A stretch of 32,703 bases of DNA from Candidatus Woesearchaeota archaeon (GTDB taxonomy: Archaea > Nanobdellota > Nanobdellia > Woesearchaeales > WJKL01), in assembly GCA_018221125.1 (NCBI GenBank), contig JAAOYC010000031.1, forward strand, positions 1 to 32,703, written 5' to 3'. Below the pieces are notes generated by a model. That model was not told where the DNA came from. It worked only from the letters and a program-made list of their open reading frames with translations, and searched no databases. Of the stretch, positions 1 through 10,009 are shown one piece after another; the stretch's first letter is position 1, and the number at the start of each line of letters is the position of its first letter. A program made the translations under genes and the position numbers.

Positions 1-1323
1 GGAACAGCAGGAGGCCAGAGATATACAATAAGATTTACTGTTAATGAGGAAACAGGAGAACAAACATTTTCTAAAGGAACATTCGGAACAGGAGCCAACG
101 AATTTACTGTTAATAATGAAGAAGTGATGTCACAGATATTGTCTTTAAGCAAAGACGCTGATAAGGTTGAGCCTAGTGCAGGTAATCTCATAATCAGGAA
201 AGATGGAGAGATAGAAGGAAGAGTTGCACATGGAACCTATGAAGGTGTAGAGGGATATACTGTCTACAACAAGTATGATGGCAGGAATCCAGAGAGAATA
301 ACCACTGTATCAGATGATGGAAAAACAAGGATAACAGAGACTTATGATTATGGCATTGACTTAAATGGAGACGGAAAAATACAAGGAAGCGATGAGAAAA
401 ATGCAAGAACCTCAACAGGATGGGAAAAGACAGAAGAGATTGATAGAACAGTAACTTACAGAGAAGTAGATCATAAGATCAAAGTAGTAGAAAAAACAAC
501 AAGAAAATATGAACAAACAGATAAAGGAGCTGACAACACAAAAAGCTATACAGATCATACAGTGGATAGTACAACAGGACAGCCTCAGCGAATAACAATA
601 ACAAAAGATGGAAAGACTGCTACAGTGAAATTTACAGATGAAAACGGAGAGCCGCTTGATGCACCTTCATATGAGGGAGACGAAACTTTGCGGAAAACAC
701 TAGAAGAAGAATATGCTAATGAGCATGGAGCATGGACTTCAAAAACAGTTTTCTCAGCAATCAATTATGTTCTTACAGAGTTCCAGGGATTAGGCTTTTA
801 CTCAAGATTCCTTGATGACGAAAACATGGCTCGATGGAGGGAAGGTGTTGACGAGTTCTTCTCAGAAAGCATCTTTGGGATTGAATACTGGAAATCAGGG
901 ATATGCTCAGAATGGTTTGATAATGAACTGGATGAATCAGGAGTTGCATTTATGGAAACACCAGCTGGATTGGCTACAGCAGCTGCTCATGTAGAGGGAA
1001 AGATAAGCTCAGCAACAGAGCATCCGAACGGAACAACAGTATATCTCTATAAAGTATCAGCTTTCCTGAGATTGATAGAAGAGGAAGATGGAGAAGACAC
1101 TATATTCAATATCCAATTAACAAAAGGAAGCCAAACAAAAAATCTGTTAAGCGAAAACCAGAAAATAGAGCCAGGAGACGACTGGAGTGCAGCAGGAACT
1201 GACATCCTTATAGTGCAGGATACTGTAAGATATACAAAAGCTTGTATACATTTTATAAAAAGAGGGCAGTTTGATAAGTATTCAGAAGATATCAACAGTA
1301 GGCTATGCAATAGAATAAGATGA
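1..1323 (+). CDS. Surface/exported protein, 5'-truncated by the window edge
   Basis: The frame is open from base 1, so this is the C-terminal 440 codons of a longer protein; the GTG at 124 is only the first possible start inside the window and is probably not used. The visible part is polar and acidic, with short strand-rich stretches resembling beta-sandwich surface modules. Near residues 120-131 there is a DxNxDGxIxxxD loop like an EF-hand or dockerin calcium site. The last 200 residues form a separate Trp- and Cys-containing domain (Cys in SGICSEW, KACIHF and SRLCN) that I do not recognise by name. The stop overlaps the next start (ATGA), so it is probably co-transcribed with the membrane and exported proteins downstream. 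Cell-surface location is inferred from composition and neighbours; the signal peptide, if any, is outside the window. Confidence 0.75.
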   Translation, partial: GTAGGQRYTIRFTVNEETGEQTFSKGTFGTGANEFTVNNEEVMSQILSLSKDADKVEPSAGNLIIRKDGEIEGRVAHGTYEGVEGYTVYNKYDGRNPERITTVSDDGKTRITETYDYGIDLNGDGKIQGSDEKNARTSTGWEKTEEIDRTVTYREVDHKIKVVEKTTRKYEQTDKGADNTKSYTDHTVDSTTGQPQRITITKDGKTATVKFTDENGEPLDAPSYEGDETLRKTLEEEYANEHGAWTSKTVFSAINYVLTEFQGLGFYSRFLDDENMARWREGVDEFFSESIFGIEYWKSGICSEWFDNELDESGVAFMETPAGLATAAAHVEGKISSATEHPNGTTVYLYKVSAFLRLIEEEDGEDTIFNIQLTKGSQTKNLLSENQKIEPGDDWSAAGTDILIVQDTVRYTKACIHFIKRGQFDKYSEDINSRLCNRIR

Positions 1324-2075
1324 AACTAAAATATTTTAAAGACCAATTAAAGGATTTTCTGGATTCATTTAGATTAAAGTTCAGTTTCCTTCAGATTATG
1401 CTGTTTGATTTGATATTCTATGCAGCAGTGATGCCTTTGACATATGCTGTAGCATCCATGGTAAACAAGCAGGGAGAAGGAATAAACACTGCAATGCTCA
1501 CACAAGAAGCAATAATGCAGGCATCAGAGGCAGAGCTTGTAGCATTAACATCCCAGATCAGAGGGCTTGTTGTAGGAGCAATAGTTGGCTTTGGATTACT
1601 GGCAGTGATTACATTAGCTGTCTGGTCTTTAACAAGAGGATTGATATATTCAAAACTATTAGGCAAAAAATACACTTCAAAATATTTCAAAAAATCTCTG
1701 CTGCTCAACTTAGTTTTAGGATTAGGTCTTCTATTGATAATACCTTTCATAGCAGTTTTAGTAAGAACACAAAGTGTATTCTTGGTATATGTTGCTTTTA
1801 TAATAATATTAGCAGCAGCTTACCTAGTAACATTGACCTATATCCAGTTTACAAAAAAGAATGCAATATTTAATTCAATCGGAGAAGGATTTAGTTTTGG
1901 AGCAAAAGCCCTTCCAAGACTTTTGCTTCCAGGATTGTTAATCTTAATTGTAGGATTCCTGATAAATAAGATAACATTAAGGCTTCCGTCTTCCCTTTAC
2001 ATCTCATTAATCATCTTTGTAGCCTATATGGCATGGGCAAGAACATATTTCATATCAGAAACAAAAAAAATATAA
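1320..2075 (+). CDS. Multi-pass membrane protein of unknown function
   Basis: A 251-residue hydrophobic protein. After a basic amphipathic N-terminus (residues 1-22) come a first membrane span at about 25-47, an outside-type loop with an amphipathic helix (about 50-80), and four or five further spans (about 82-105, 128-150, 155-178, 198-216, 222-240). It ends in a short basic tail after a Trp-Ala-Arg-Thr-Tyr-Phe segment. The start overlaps the upstream stop by ATGA and the next gene begins one base after its stop, so it sits inside an operon. The layout and the C-terminal W-x-x-x-Y-F pattern resemble the membrane protein at 10010-10858, and the two bracket the large exported proteins. I do not recognise a named family. 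A scaffold or export role is inference from position only. Confidence 0.8.
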   Translation: MKLKYFKDQLKDFLDSFRLKFSFLQIMLFDLIFYAAVMPLTYAVASMVNKQGEGINTAMLTQEAIMQASEAELVALTSQIRGLVVGAIVGFGLLAVITLAVWSLTRGLIYSKLLGKKYTSKYFKKSLLLNLVLGLGLLLIIPFIAVLVRTQSVFLVYVAFIIILAAAYLVTLTYIQFTKKNAIFNSIGEGFSFGAKALPRLLLPGLLILIVGFLINKITLRLPSSLYISLIIFVAYMAWARTYFISETKKI

Positions 2076-2076
2076 A

Positions 2077-2643
2077 ATGAAAATAAGCAACAAACAAATC
2101 ATATTAGATAAGGTAATAAATGAATTAGATAGGTTTGTTATAGATTTTACAAATATATTAAAAAAACATACAAACTATGTCATTGTTAGTGGTTATGTCA
2201 GTATTCTTTTTGGAAGAACCAGAACAACAGAGGATATAGACCTTCTAGTACCTAAGATGAATCTGGTAGATTTCAAGAAACTTTATCAGGATATTCTATC
2301 AAATAATTTTTGGTGCATCAATGCTGAAAATCCTGAAGTGATCTATAACGATTATTTAAACAAGGATATAGCAGTGAGATTTGCCAGAAAAGATGCAGCT
2401 GTCCCAAACATGGAGTTTAAACTTATAAGAACAATAGTGGACAAAACAAGTCTAAAAGAATCTATAGAAGTTAAAATAGGAAAAAACATCTTAAAAATAT
2501 CTCCACTCGAGATGCAGATAGCTTTTAAAAAGAAAATCCTTGGAGCTCCCAAAGATATGGAAGATGCCAGACACTTGGAAAAATTATTCAAAGATAGTTT
2601 AAATATGAAAAAGTTAAAAAAATATGAACAGATGTTAAGATGA
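2077..2643 (+). CDS. Nucleotidyltransferase-like protein (AbiEii/MNT type)
   Basis: A 188-residue protein of the DNA polymerase beta-like nucleotidyltransferase superfamily. Residues about 38-58 contain a Ser-Gly-Tyr core followed by FGRTRTTEDIDLLV, the TxDIDLL signature seen in AbiEii-type transferases. The C-terminus has the Pro-Leu-Glu...Lys-Lys...Lys-Asp-x-x-Asp pattern (SPLEMQIAFKKK, then PKDMEDARHLEKL) that usually closes this fold. Family members transfer NMPs to RNA or protein and often act as toxins or as antitoxins paired with a small protein. Here the stop overlaps the start of a 47-codon gene (ATGA), suggesting a two-gene module inserted in the surface-protein operon. The third catalytic acidic residue is not obvious, so activity is uncertain. 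Confidence 0.75.
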   Translation: MKISNKQIILDKVINELDRFVIDFTNILKKHTNYVIVSGYVSILFGRTRTTEDIDLLVPKMNLVDFKKLYQDILSNNFWCINAENPEVIYNDYLNKDIAVRFARKDAAVPNMEFKLIRTIVDKTSLKESIEVKIGKNILKISPLEMQIAFKKKILGAPKDMEDARHLEKLFKDSLNMKKLKKYEQMLR

Positions 2644-2783
2644 TATTTGACAAAAAGAAAAATCAAAAAGAAAGATTTGAATTTATTGATTTTTGGGTAG
2701 AATACATGAAAACCCATGAAGACAAAGAATGGTCTAGGCAGCAGGCAATCATTATCAATTCAGTATTAAAAAGAACTAAATAA
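2640..2783 (+). CDS. Small 47-residue protein paired with the nucleotidyltransferase
   Basis: A short ORF whose ATG overlaps the nucleotidyltransferase stop (ATGA) and which ends 4 bases before the start of the exported protein at 2788, so it fills the gap exactly. The product is highly charged and helical: a basic head (MIFDKKKNQKERF), an aromatic segment (FEFIDFWVEYMKTH), then DKEWSRQQAIIINSVLK. The dense fit between neighbours and the protein-like composition support a real gene. By position it could be the cognate partner of the transferase, as in two-gene toxin-antitoxin pairs. I know no named family for it, and the partner role is inference. Confidence 0.65.
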   Translation: MIFDKKKNQKERFEFIDFWVEYMKTHEDKEWSRQQAIIINSVLKRTK

Positions 2784-2787
2784 GAAA

Positions 2788-4707
2788 ATGTCAAAAAAAA
2801 GAGGTCAGATAACGATTTTCATAATCCTTGGAATAATTATACTACTTTCTATTTTCCTGTTCATCTATTTTAGAGAGGCAGTAACTGTTTTTACACCAGA
2901 GAGGGTTATTCCTCCTGAGCTGGAGCCTTTGGATAATTTTGTCGGAGGCTGTGTAAACAGGATAGCAAGAGACGGACTTAACATTCTAGGTGCAAATGGA
3001 GGCTTCATCAGGTTCCCTGATGATATTGAGCTAGACCCAGGAGCTTCATTGAGAACAAATCCATTATTCCCCTCAATAAAAGTTCCTTTGTGGCATTTTA
3101 GAGGCACAACAAGAGTGCCTTCTGAAGACTACATGAAAGAGGATCTGGCTTATTACATCGACCAGAACCTTGATGAATGCCTCGATAACCTAGAAGCCTT
3201 CCAGGAGCAGTTTGAGATAATAGAGCTCGAGCCAAGAAAAGTATTTGTAGAATTGACAGACAGAAGCGTTGATGTTATCCTGGATTACAGGCTTGAGATA
3301 AGGTCATTAGCAGAAAATCAGACAACAAGAATAAATGAATTCAGGACTTCAGTTCCAGTAAGGCTGAAAACAGTTTATGAATTAGCGAGAAAAATCCTTG
3401 ATGAAGAGATTCTAGAGAAATTCATAGAAGTAAGGACCATTGACTTGCTGGCATTAGATGATGATATCCCTTATACAGGAATGGAATTCACATGCACCCC
3501 AAAAATTTGGTATATCCAGGATGTAAAGGCAAAACTAAAAAAATTGCTAAGAGCCAATCTTCCTATGATCAGGGTTGACAAAACAAGCTACCAGCCTGTT
3601 CCTCCAGACCAGCAGTATGTGAAAACCCATTACATATGGGATGTAACTGACTTAAAATATCCAACAACACATGTAAGCTTCAGTTATGAGGAATCATGGC
3701 CAATGGAGATGTATGTAAGGCCAAATGACGGCCCTATCCTAAAATCAAATGCTCAAAGAGGATTTGATCTGCTTTCATTCATGTGCATCCACATGCATCA
3801 CTTCACTTATGATATAAGATACCCTGTTCTAACAACAATAACAGATGACCAGGGAAAAAATCACGAGAAATACACATTTAGCTTTGCATTCGAAGCAGGC
3901 ATTGACCATAACTTCCCAGACAATACAAACTTTGGAATAAGTGAATTTAACTTTGAGCCAAGAGAAACATCAGAAAGATTCTGCCTTGAATCTGTAAAAA
4001 ACACCCTAAAAATCAGGACATTTGAGAATTTCACAACATTGTTTGGAGAAGAACACAATGATCTTCCAGGTGTTAATCTAACCTACACATGCATCAGATT
4101 GAAATGCCCAGTAGGACAGACAGAATGGCAGTTCAGAGGGCAGGAGGCATCTATTACAAAACAAGTTCCTTTCTGCGTGAATGGCGTTTTAAGAGGAACA
4201 AAAGAAGGCTACAAAGAGAACTATATCTTTGTAAGCACTGACTCAGAAAAGACAGTTGACCTTTACTTAACACCAATTATCTCCAAGAACATAACAGTTG
4301 TAAAACACTCTGTTTACGGGCAAAGAGTTGGTCAGGAAGAGTCTCTGAAAGACCAGTCAGCAATAATCACAATCAAAAAAGACAGGCATAAAAGTACAGC
4401 AGTATTCCCAACAGAATATCAGGGAGTATTATCTGAATTAGAATTCCTTGGAAAATGGGATTATACATATAATATTGAAATATTTTTAGTAGATGAAGAG
4501 ACCACTCTGGGAGGAGGCACAATATCAGGAGGATATAAAGCAAGCTGGACAATCCCTTGGAACAAGATAAAAGGAGCAAGAGAGATAAAATTCCATGTAG
4601 TTGAATGGCCTCATGTAGGAGAAGATGATGCAGAGAAATTTTTCGAATATATGACCAATCTTGAGGAGATGTCCCAGCAAGTCCCTTCACCAGAATTCAC
4701 AATATAA
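2788..4707 (+). CDS. Large exported protein with QITIF N-terminal membrane anchor
   Basis: 639 residues. The N-terminus (MSKKRGQITIFIILGIIIL) is a basic head, Gly-Gln and a 20-residue hydrophobic segment, resembling archaeal class III (prepilin-like) signal sequences, although the residues after Gln differ from the classic pattern. The rest is soluble and probably outside the cell. It carries scattered Cys residues (for example GGCVNR, LDECLDN, FTCTP, FMCIHMHH, RFCLES, YTCIRLKC, PFCVNG), enough for several disulfides, and a His-rich patch (CIHMHHF) near residue 332. No catalytic motif is evident. It starts 4 bases after the small ORF and ends 2 bases before the 1764-residue gene, so the two large products are probably made together and may interact. 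Function is unknown; a pseudopilin-like or surface-assembly role is inference. Confidence 0.8.
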   Translation: MSKKRGQITIFIILGIIILLSIFLFIYFREAVTVFTPERVIPPELEPLDNFVGGCVNRIARDGLNILGANGGFIRFPDDIELDPGASLRTNPLFPSIKVPLWHFRGTTRVPSEDYMKEDLAYYIDQNLDECLDNLEAFQEQFEIIELEPRKVFVELTDRSVDVILDYRLEIRSLAENQTTRINEFRTSVPVRLKTVYELARKILDEEILEKFIEVRTIDLLALDDDIPYTGMEFTCTPKIWYIQDVKAKLKKLLRANLPMIRVDKTSYQPVPPDQQYVKTHYIWDVTDLKYPTTHVSFSYEESWPMEMYVRPNDGPILKSNAQRGFDLLSFMCIHMHHFTYDIRYPVLTTITDDQGKNHEKYTFSFAFEAGIDHNFPDNTNFGISEFNFEPRETSERFCLESVKNTLKIRTFENFTTLFGEEHNDLPGVNLTYTCIRLKCPVGQTEWQFRGQEASITKQVPFCVNGVLRGTKEGYKENYIFVSTDSEKTVDLYLTPIISKNITVVKHSVYGQRVGQEESLKDQSAIITIKKDRHKSTAVFPTEYQGVLSELEFLGKWDYTYNIEIFLVDEETTLGGGTISGGYKASWTIPWNKIKGAREIKFHVVEWPHVGEDDAEKFFEYMTNLEEMSQQVPSPEFTI

Positions 4708-4709
4708 AA

Positions 4710-7700
4710 ATGATAAAGAAAACAATGAAACTAATGGCAGTATTCATGGTTCAGCTAATCATATTTCTTCCATTAGTGTCATCCTTGGAAATATCTAATG
4801 TTGCAGCTAAAGACTCAACAGACAAGTTCGCGCTGATAACATGGGATACAGACGAGCCAGCTGACAGCAGGGTATTCTATGGAGAAGACAAGGAAAATCT
4901 TGCTTTGACAAAAACAGATATTGACAAGACAAGAAACCATTCAATGTTCATAGGAGATCTTCAGCCTTCAAAAGTCTATTATTACAAGGTCAAGTCTGTT
5001 AATGGAGGAACAGCAGAAGATGATAATGGGGGCCAGATGCATGCTTTCCAGACACAGCAGACAGACAATCTTCCGTCTTATATTGAGGTTGTTATCCCGG
5101 AATATTCCAACAAGGCAAGAATAGATATCAATGGAAAGACAGAGCCCCTGACAAGAGTGGACTTGTATGTAAATGATGTAAAGATAAGAAAATCAGACCC
5201 AAATGAAAAAGGAGAATTTAATTTCCCAAGTGTTGAGCTGAGTGTATTCAGGACAAACGAGATAAGGATAAATGCAGTTGATTCAGCAGGAAACACCGCT
5301 GAAAAAATCTTTTCTTCAACAGTTGACTTGATCCAGCCCGAGGTAACAATCCCTGGCCTGCCGTCCATTACAACAGAACCTTCCTTAGAGATATCAGGAA
5401 CAATTTCAGAACTAGCATTCCTTGAGATATCCTTGAATGAAGAAGTTATGTTTGGAGAATCACTTTCAAACTTTTCAGAAACTCTTTCCTTGGAAGAAGG
5501 AGCAAACAGCATAAAGATAAGAGCAATTGACAGGGCAGGCAACACAGCATCATTGACAAGGTCAGTAATCCTTGATACAACTCCCCCAATAATTGAAAAC
5601 CTAAAGCCAGAAGCAGGAGCATTTTTCTACGAGGGAGGAACAGAAACAAACATTGATGGAGATACAGAGCCCAATGCAAAAGTTGAATTATATGTTGACA
5701 AAGAGCCGGATGGAAGGCCTCATCTCAAGACAGATGCTGATCCAAACGGGCATTTTGAATTTGATGATGTTGATTTAGAAGGGCCTTTCCTGGAGCATAT
5801 CGGAGGACTGGAAGGAGATATAGAAATTGGTTATGCTCCGGTTCCTTCAGAAGAAACAACAGAAGAAGCTGAATCACTAAGAGAACAGGAAAGAAGAGGA
5901 GAAGGCAAGCAGGAAGAAAGAACTGTCAAGCTTTATTTTGTTGTAAGAGATGCTGCAGGACATGTAACCCAGGAGCAGATAAGCTATACAATAGGCACCT
6001 GCTTTGCAGGAGGGATGAACTGGGGAGTCAACAATCTTATTGAATACCAGTCTCCTAATCTTCTAAGTCCAGAAAGATTGGGAGAAGGAACAGAGCTGAT
6101 ATCAGCAATACTAAATCTTTCTTACAGAGGCTTTGGAGAAAATCCCCAGATAAAAAGCATAAGATTTGAAAAAGCCTGCGATGCAACAGAGATGGCTACA
6201 GATGAAAGATACAACATGAGCTGCAAGATAATTCCAAATTCTCCAACTTTATTAAAAGGAAATGACAAAAAGACATTATGGTATCTGAAATATAATCTGA
6301 ACAAGCTTGAAGGGCTTGATGATTTTACAGAAGATCTGAAAGAAGACCTGTCAAGACAATTTTGGTTCCCGTTAAAGATAAAGATTGAATATACCCATAA
6401 ATTATACGGAGGAAATGAGACAACAGAGTTCCAGACCTCTTGCATAAGGCTTGCTTATGTTGTTGATACAAGCAGGGTAGATCCTCGTGATGTTCTTCCT
6501 GACTGGCTTTTAGAAGATGGAACAGAATTCTTAAATGAAACAATCACAGATTTGAATAATTTAATTAAACAGTTAGATACTGTTGTAAAATATGCTGCTA
6601 TTGCATGCCTTGTTGGATTTGCAGCAAAGACATTGACAATAATGTACAGAAACTGGCAGTCTTGGTGGGATTATCTGCAGGACAAGACAATCTCTGTTAA
6701 AGATGATAAAGATAAGACCAAATGCCCTAAGCCTGGAAAAACAACAAAAAAAAGGATAGGGGCAGGAGGAGCAATCACTGATGATACAACCCAGGCTGAT
6801 CTGAGCACAGAGGCATTGGAAAACCGATGTCCTGCAGCAGCAGCTGCATGGAAAACAGAAGCAAGCGCATACAACTTATACAGGTGGGCTTGCGACAGGT
6901 TCCTTTGCTCAGGAACACCGGCAAAATGGACAGAAAAAGCAACACCTGTTGAAGTAAGGCAAAGAATAGAAAAAGGAAGGCTCTGCGCAGGAGAAGTAGG
7001 AACAGACAGGAAATTCTTAAGACCAGACCAGGAATGCTCTGATAAGCAGAAAAAACCTTGCTGGGAATATAGCGGCAAGCTGTATGTATTTTCAGGAAAA
7101 ACAACCACTAAAGAGGATGGAGGGACATACTATGAACTTCAGGAAGTCCCGGGTCCTGGAAGACTTCCAAGTCTAAGGACATTAGAGGCAGAAAGAGACA
7201 ATCAGGGAAGGCCAATGCTTATCCTGAAAAAAGATTGTGCAGAAGAATGCGAGAAAAGAGGATATCTTGGAGATAAAAAAGCAAAACCTCCTAGAGCCCC
7301 TGGAGAATGCATATCTAAGATATCAGAAGTTCTTGATTATGAGCATGCATTTGAACAGTCAGCTATCTGTCCAAATAAAGACCAGACCTGTTATTGCATC
7401 GGAAGGAAGCTGACAAAAGAAGAGCGTGCAGAAGTTACAGCAGTAGGAGAAGAAGAAAAAGAAAAATGGGATTATCGTTATGATAAATTAGGATACATAA
7501 CATATGACAAGTACAAATATTATGAGGGAAGAGACAAGTCAGCCTGCTTTGGGCAGGATAATTTTATATTCCGTGATAGCCCTTATCTAAATCCTCAGGA
7601 GATGATTCCAGCATTCCAATGCTTGTGTGTAAGCCAGATAAAGAACAGGCTTGTTTTGCTAAGAAACATGATGCAGGGATTATACAACTGCTTGATGCAG

Positions 7701-10004
7701 ATAAAGACAACAGGAACAGCAGATGCAGGCATATGCAAGGAGATATTTACTCAATATGTATGCAAATGGTTATATAGATTAGTATCATATTTCATGCAGG
7801 GCTGCATGCCTTGGTCAGGAACAGGCAAGGATAATGAAGTAGGGATAGAGGATTATATACAGGCAGGTTCCAGTTCAATCTTTGGAGGAGTATTTGAATC
7901 AACATCTGATCTCCAATCTGATTATGACAGCGCTGCAATGGATAATTTCCTGGGAGTTGGAGAAGAAACTGTTGCAAACAAGATCTGCCTTGGAGCAATG
8001 ACAGGAGATTGGGGATGGGATTTGGAAGGATTCATGGACACAGCATATGCAACACCATTCTACACATCTGCAAGGGCATTCCCGGCTGACAGGGAATACT
8101 TGACATGGAATCCAACTAATGATCTATCAACATATGAATACCAGGTTGCATGGATGATTGCTCCTGGCTGCGAGCTGGACAGCTATACAGTCAGCCTTGC
8201 TTGCGTAACAGACAATGAATTTTTCACCTTTGATGGGGTTAGCTGCGAGGGATTAAGAGAGAACCAGAATTCCCCTTCAGGCGGCTGTGATTGCATAGGA
8301 GTTTCCCAGAGCACTGCAGTAAACAAGGTTTCGCAAGACAGGCCAGGCCCTGCAAAGATAATCTATACTTCAAGAAGGGTTTCTCAGGGAATATTCCAGG
8401 ACGGAAGCAGGCATGTCACTGCTGAAGAAGCCCGCAGGTATGATCATGTCAAGATTACTGCCTATGTAAACAATGATGAGGATTTCCAAAAATGCATTCC
8501 AGAAGCAAACAGGGTTGGAAACAGGATTGGAGTGTTCTATTCTCCAATAACAGACGCAACAACTCATGACATAGCAGCATGCAGATGGGATCTTATCTCA
8601 GGTCAGTTCTTATGCAGGGGAGGAGGCCTGCTATGGGATCAAAGAGGAAGAGCTTACTTTGGAGATATCAAATGCGGAGACCAGGACTGCAAGGACAAGG
8701 AATTCTATGCAGGAGATAGAATAAGCATAAGCGACTTACAAGCCTATGCACAGGGAAAAGACCAGTGCCTGCAAGTCACCCTGAAGAATGGCTATGGATC
8801 AACTGTCTATAACAGAGACTTCCTTGTTAAAGCTAATCCAGACGATTCATCCCAGTTTACAAAAATCTCACCCTCTCCATTTAAAGTAGATATGATAGAA
8901 AAGCTGGATGATCCACATTTCACACGCTCAGTTCCAAGATATACGATTACTCCAACTGGATTAGTGCTAAGCAGGATAGAAGAGCAGGGAGAAATAACTG
9001 CTATTCCAGGAAACTATCCAATATGGATAAGACACGTTCAAACACCAAGTATAGGAAAATTCAATGGAGATTTCAGCCTTGATGGAACTACCTGGATTCC
9101 ATTTACTAAAGATACAGAGTTTCCTCCAATAGGAGGGATAAAATTCCAGATCAAGCAAAAGCCCCTTGGAGTATCAGAAACAGGGCAAAAGCAGTTCACG
9201 ATTAAGATAACACCTGTGTCAACAGTTGTAACACAGGCACCATGGCATCTATTCCTTGAATTAAGGCATTATCCAGAAGAAGGACAGTCCTGCACAGACT
9301 CGCGCTCAGAAGATATGATAAGCTATCAGGGAATCTTCCAAAAAAGAGACATTACATTATCAATTCTTCCTAAAACCCAGCAAGACTATAATAGATGTGA
9401 TCCAGGAGGAACAGTCTTTAACAGGAATGCGCAATGTGACTGCAACAGAGATGGAACAAAGACAGGAGCAGAAGATTGCGATGGAGACACAAAGGTTTAT
9501 TGCTATCAGAATAATCTTGAACAACAACCATCTTGCAAAGAGATACCTGCTTGCGTAACAGGAGACAGGCTAAACTCTGCTGCCTGCGACTGTGACTTAT
9601 ACGGAACAATAGATGAATATGAAAAAACTTGCAAGTACTGCATAGATAATATCTATTGCAGTGATACAAAGCCTGAGGTTGCAATTGCTGCTCAACCATC
9701 GCTCCCAACAGCAGATACATTAATAAAAACACTGACACAAGAAGAACTTAAAAAACTAAGAAATGCAGAATCCACTGCACCTTCTGATGCTTTGTGGATA
9801 TTGATTGAACATGGGGGTGACATTGTTTATTTAAAAATAATTGATAATCTATTATATGGCCAAAAAATAGGAGACATATGGAGAAGAACATCATATTCAG
9901 AAGACCCAACACAGAGAGTCATATATAGAAAAGTGAATGGGGGATTGCAGGTGTATTCCATGAAATATGATGTATGGCAGCAGACCCATATAATAACAAG
10001 ATAA
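4710..10004 (+). CDS. Giant Fn3/Ig-like, Cys-rich membrane-anchored surface protein
   Basis: 1764 residues with an N-terminal signal peptide (about residues 1-25). Residues 27-115 resemble the fibronectin-type module of purple acid phosphatase-like proteins (ITWDTDEPADSRVFYG, then YYYKVKSVNG). Three Ig-like repeats follow (about 125-205, 210-290, 295-425), each with an AVDSAGN-, AIDRAGN- or VRDAAGH-type strand near its end. A single strong membrane segment lies at about 622-645 (YAAIACLVGFAAKTLTIMY). After it comes a very Cys-rich half, including a helical amphipathic segment near 975-1035 with spaced Cys, and a DxNxDGT/DxDGD calcium-like stretch near 1575-1595. No enzyme motif is visible. 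The size, repeats and anchoring fit a surface adhesin or envelope-spanning component. It lies 2 bases after the 639-residue gene. The mid-protein membrane segment makes the topology ambiguous. Confidence 0.8.
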   Translation: MIKKTMKLMAVFMVQLIIFLPLVSSLEISNVAAKDSTDKFALITWDTDEPADSRVFYGEDKENLALTKTDIDKTRNHSMFIGDLQPSKVYYYKVKSVNGGTAEDDNGGQMHAFQTQQTDNLPSYIEVVIPEYSNKARIDINGKTEPLTRVDLYVNDVKIRKSDPNEKGEFNFPSVELSVFRTNEIRINAVDSAGNTAEKIFSSTVDLIQPEVTIPGLPSITTEPSLEISGTISELAFLEISLNEEVMFGESLSNFSETLSLEEGANSIKIRAIDRAGNTASLTRSVILDTTPPIIENLKPEAGAFFYEGGTETNIDGDTEPNAKVELYVDKEPDGRPHLKTDADPNGHFEFDDVDLEGPFLEHIGGLEGDIEIGYAPVPSEETTEEAESLREQERRGEGKQEERTVKLYFVVRDAAGHVTQEQISYTIGTCFAGGMNWGVNNLIEYQSPNLLSPERLGEGTELISAILNLSYRGFGENPQIKSIRFEKACDATEMATDERYNMSCKIIPNSPTLLKGNDKKTLWYLKYNLNKLEGLDDFTEDLKEDLSRQFWFPLKIKIEYTHKLYGGNETTEFQTSCIRLAYVVDTSRVDPRDVLPDWLLEDGTEFLNETITDLNNLIKQLDTVVKYAAIACLVGFAAKTLTIMYRNWQSWWDYLQDKTISVKDDKDKTKCPKPGKTTKKRIGAGGAITDDTTQADLSTEALENRCPAAAAAWKTEASAYNLYRWACDRFLCSGTPAKWTEKATPVEVRQRIEKGRLCAGEVGTDRKFLRPDQECSDKQKKPCWEYSGKLYVFSGKTTTKEDGGTYYELQEVPGPGRLPSLRTLEAERDNQGRPMLILKKDCAEECEKRGYLGDKKAKPPRAPGECISKISEVLDYEHAFEQSAICPNKDQTCYCIGRKLTKEERAEVTAVGEEEKEKWDYRYDKLGYITYDKYKYYEGRDKSACFGQDNFIFRDSPYLNPQEMIPAFQCLCVSQIKNRLVLLRNMMQGLYNCLMQIKTTGTADAGICKEIFTQYVCKWLYRLVSYFMQGCMPWSGTGKDNEVGIEDYIQAGSSSIFGGVFESTSDLQSDYDSAAMDNFLGVGEETVANKICLGAMTGDWGWDLEGFMDTAYATPFYTSARAFPADREYLTWNPTNDLSTYEYQVAWMIAPGCELDSYTVSLACVTDNEFFTFDGVSCEGLRENQNSPSGGCDCIGVSQSTAVNKVSQDRPGPAKIIYTSRRVSQGIFQDGSRHVTAEEARRYDHVKITAYVNNDEDFQKCIPEANRVGNRIGVFYSPITDATTHDIAACRWDLISGQFLCRGGGLLWDQRGRAYFGDIKCGDQDCKDKEFYAGDRISISDLQAYAQGKDQCLQVTLKNGYGSTVYNRDFLVKANPDDSSQFTKISPSPFKVDMIEKLDDPHFTRSVPRYTITPTGLVLSRIEEQGEITAIPGNYPIWIRHVQTPSIGKFNGDFSLDGTTWIPFTKDTEFPPIGGIKFQIKQKPLGVSETGQKQFTIKITPVSTVVTQAPWHLFLELRHYPEEGQSCTDSRSEDMISYQGIFQKRDITLSILPKTQQDYNRCDPGGTVFNRNAQCDCNRDGTKTGAEDCDGDTKVYCYQNNLEQQPSCKEIPACVTGDRLNSAACDCDLYGTIDEYEKTCKYCIDNIYCSDTKPEVAIAAQPSLPTADTLIKTLTQEELKKLRNAESTAPSDALWILIEHGGDIVYLKIIDNLLYGQKIGDIWRRTSYSEDPTQRVIYRKVNGGLQVYSMKYDVWQQTHIITR

Positions 10005-10009
10005 ATAAA

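Noticed and set aside
6671-7108. 145-codon minus-strand ORF inside the giant surface gene
   Set aside because: A shadow of the 1764-codon frame, Ser/Leu/Phe-rich as expected for antisense of this coding bias, with no promoter.
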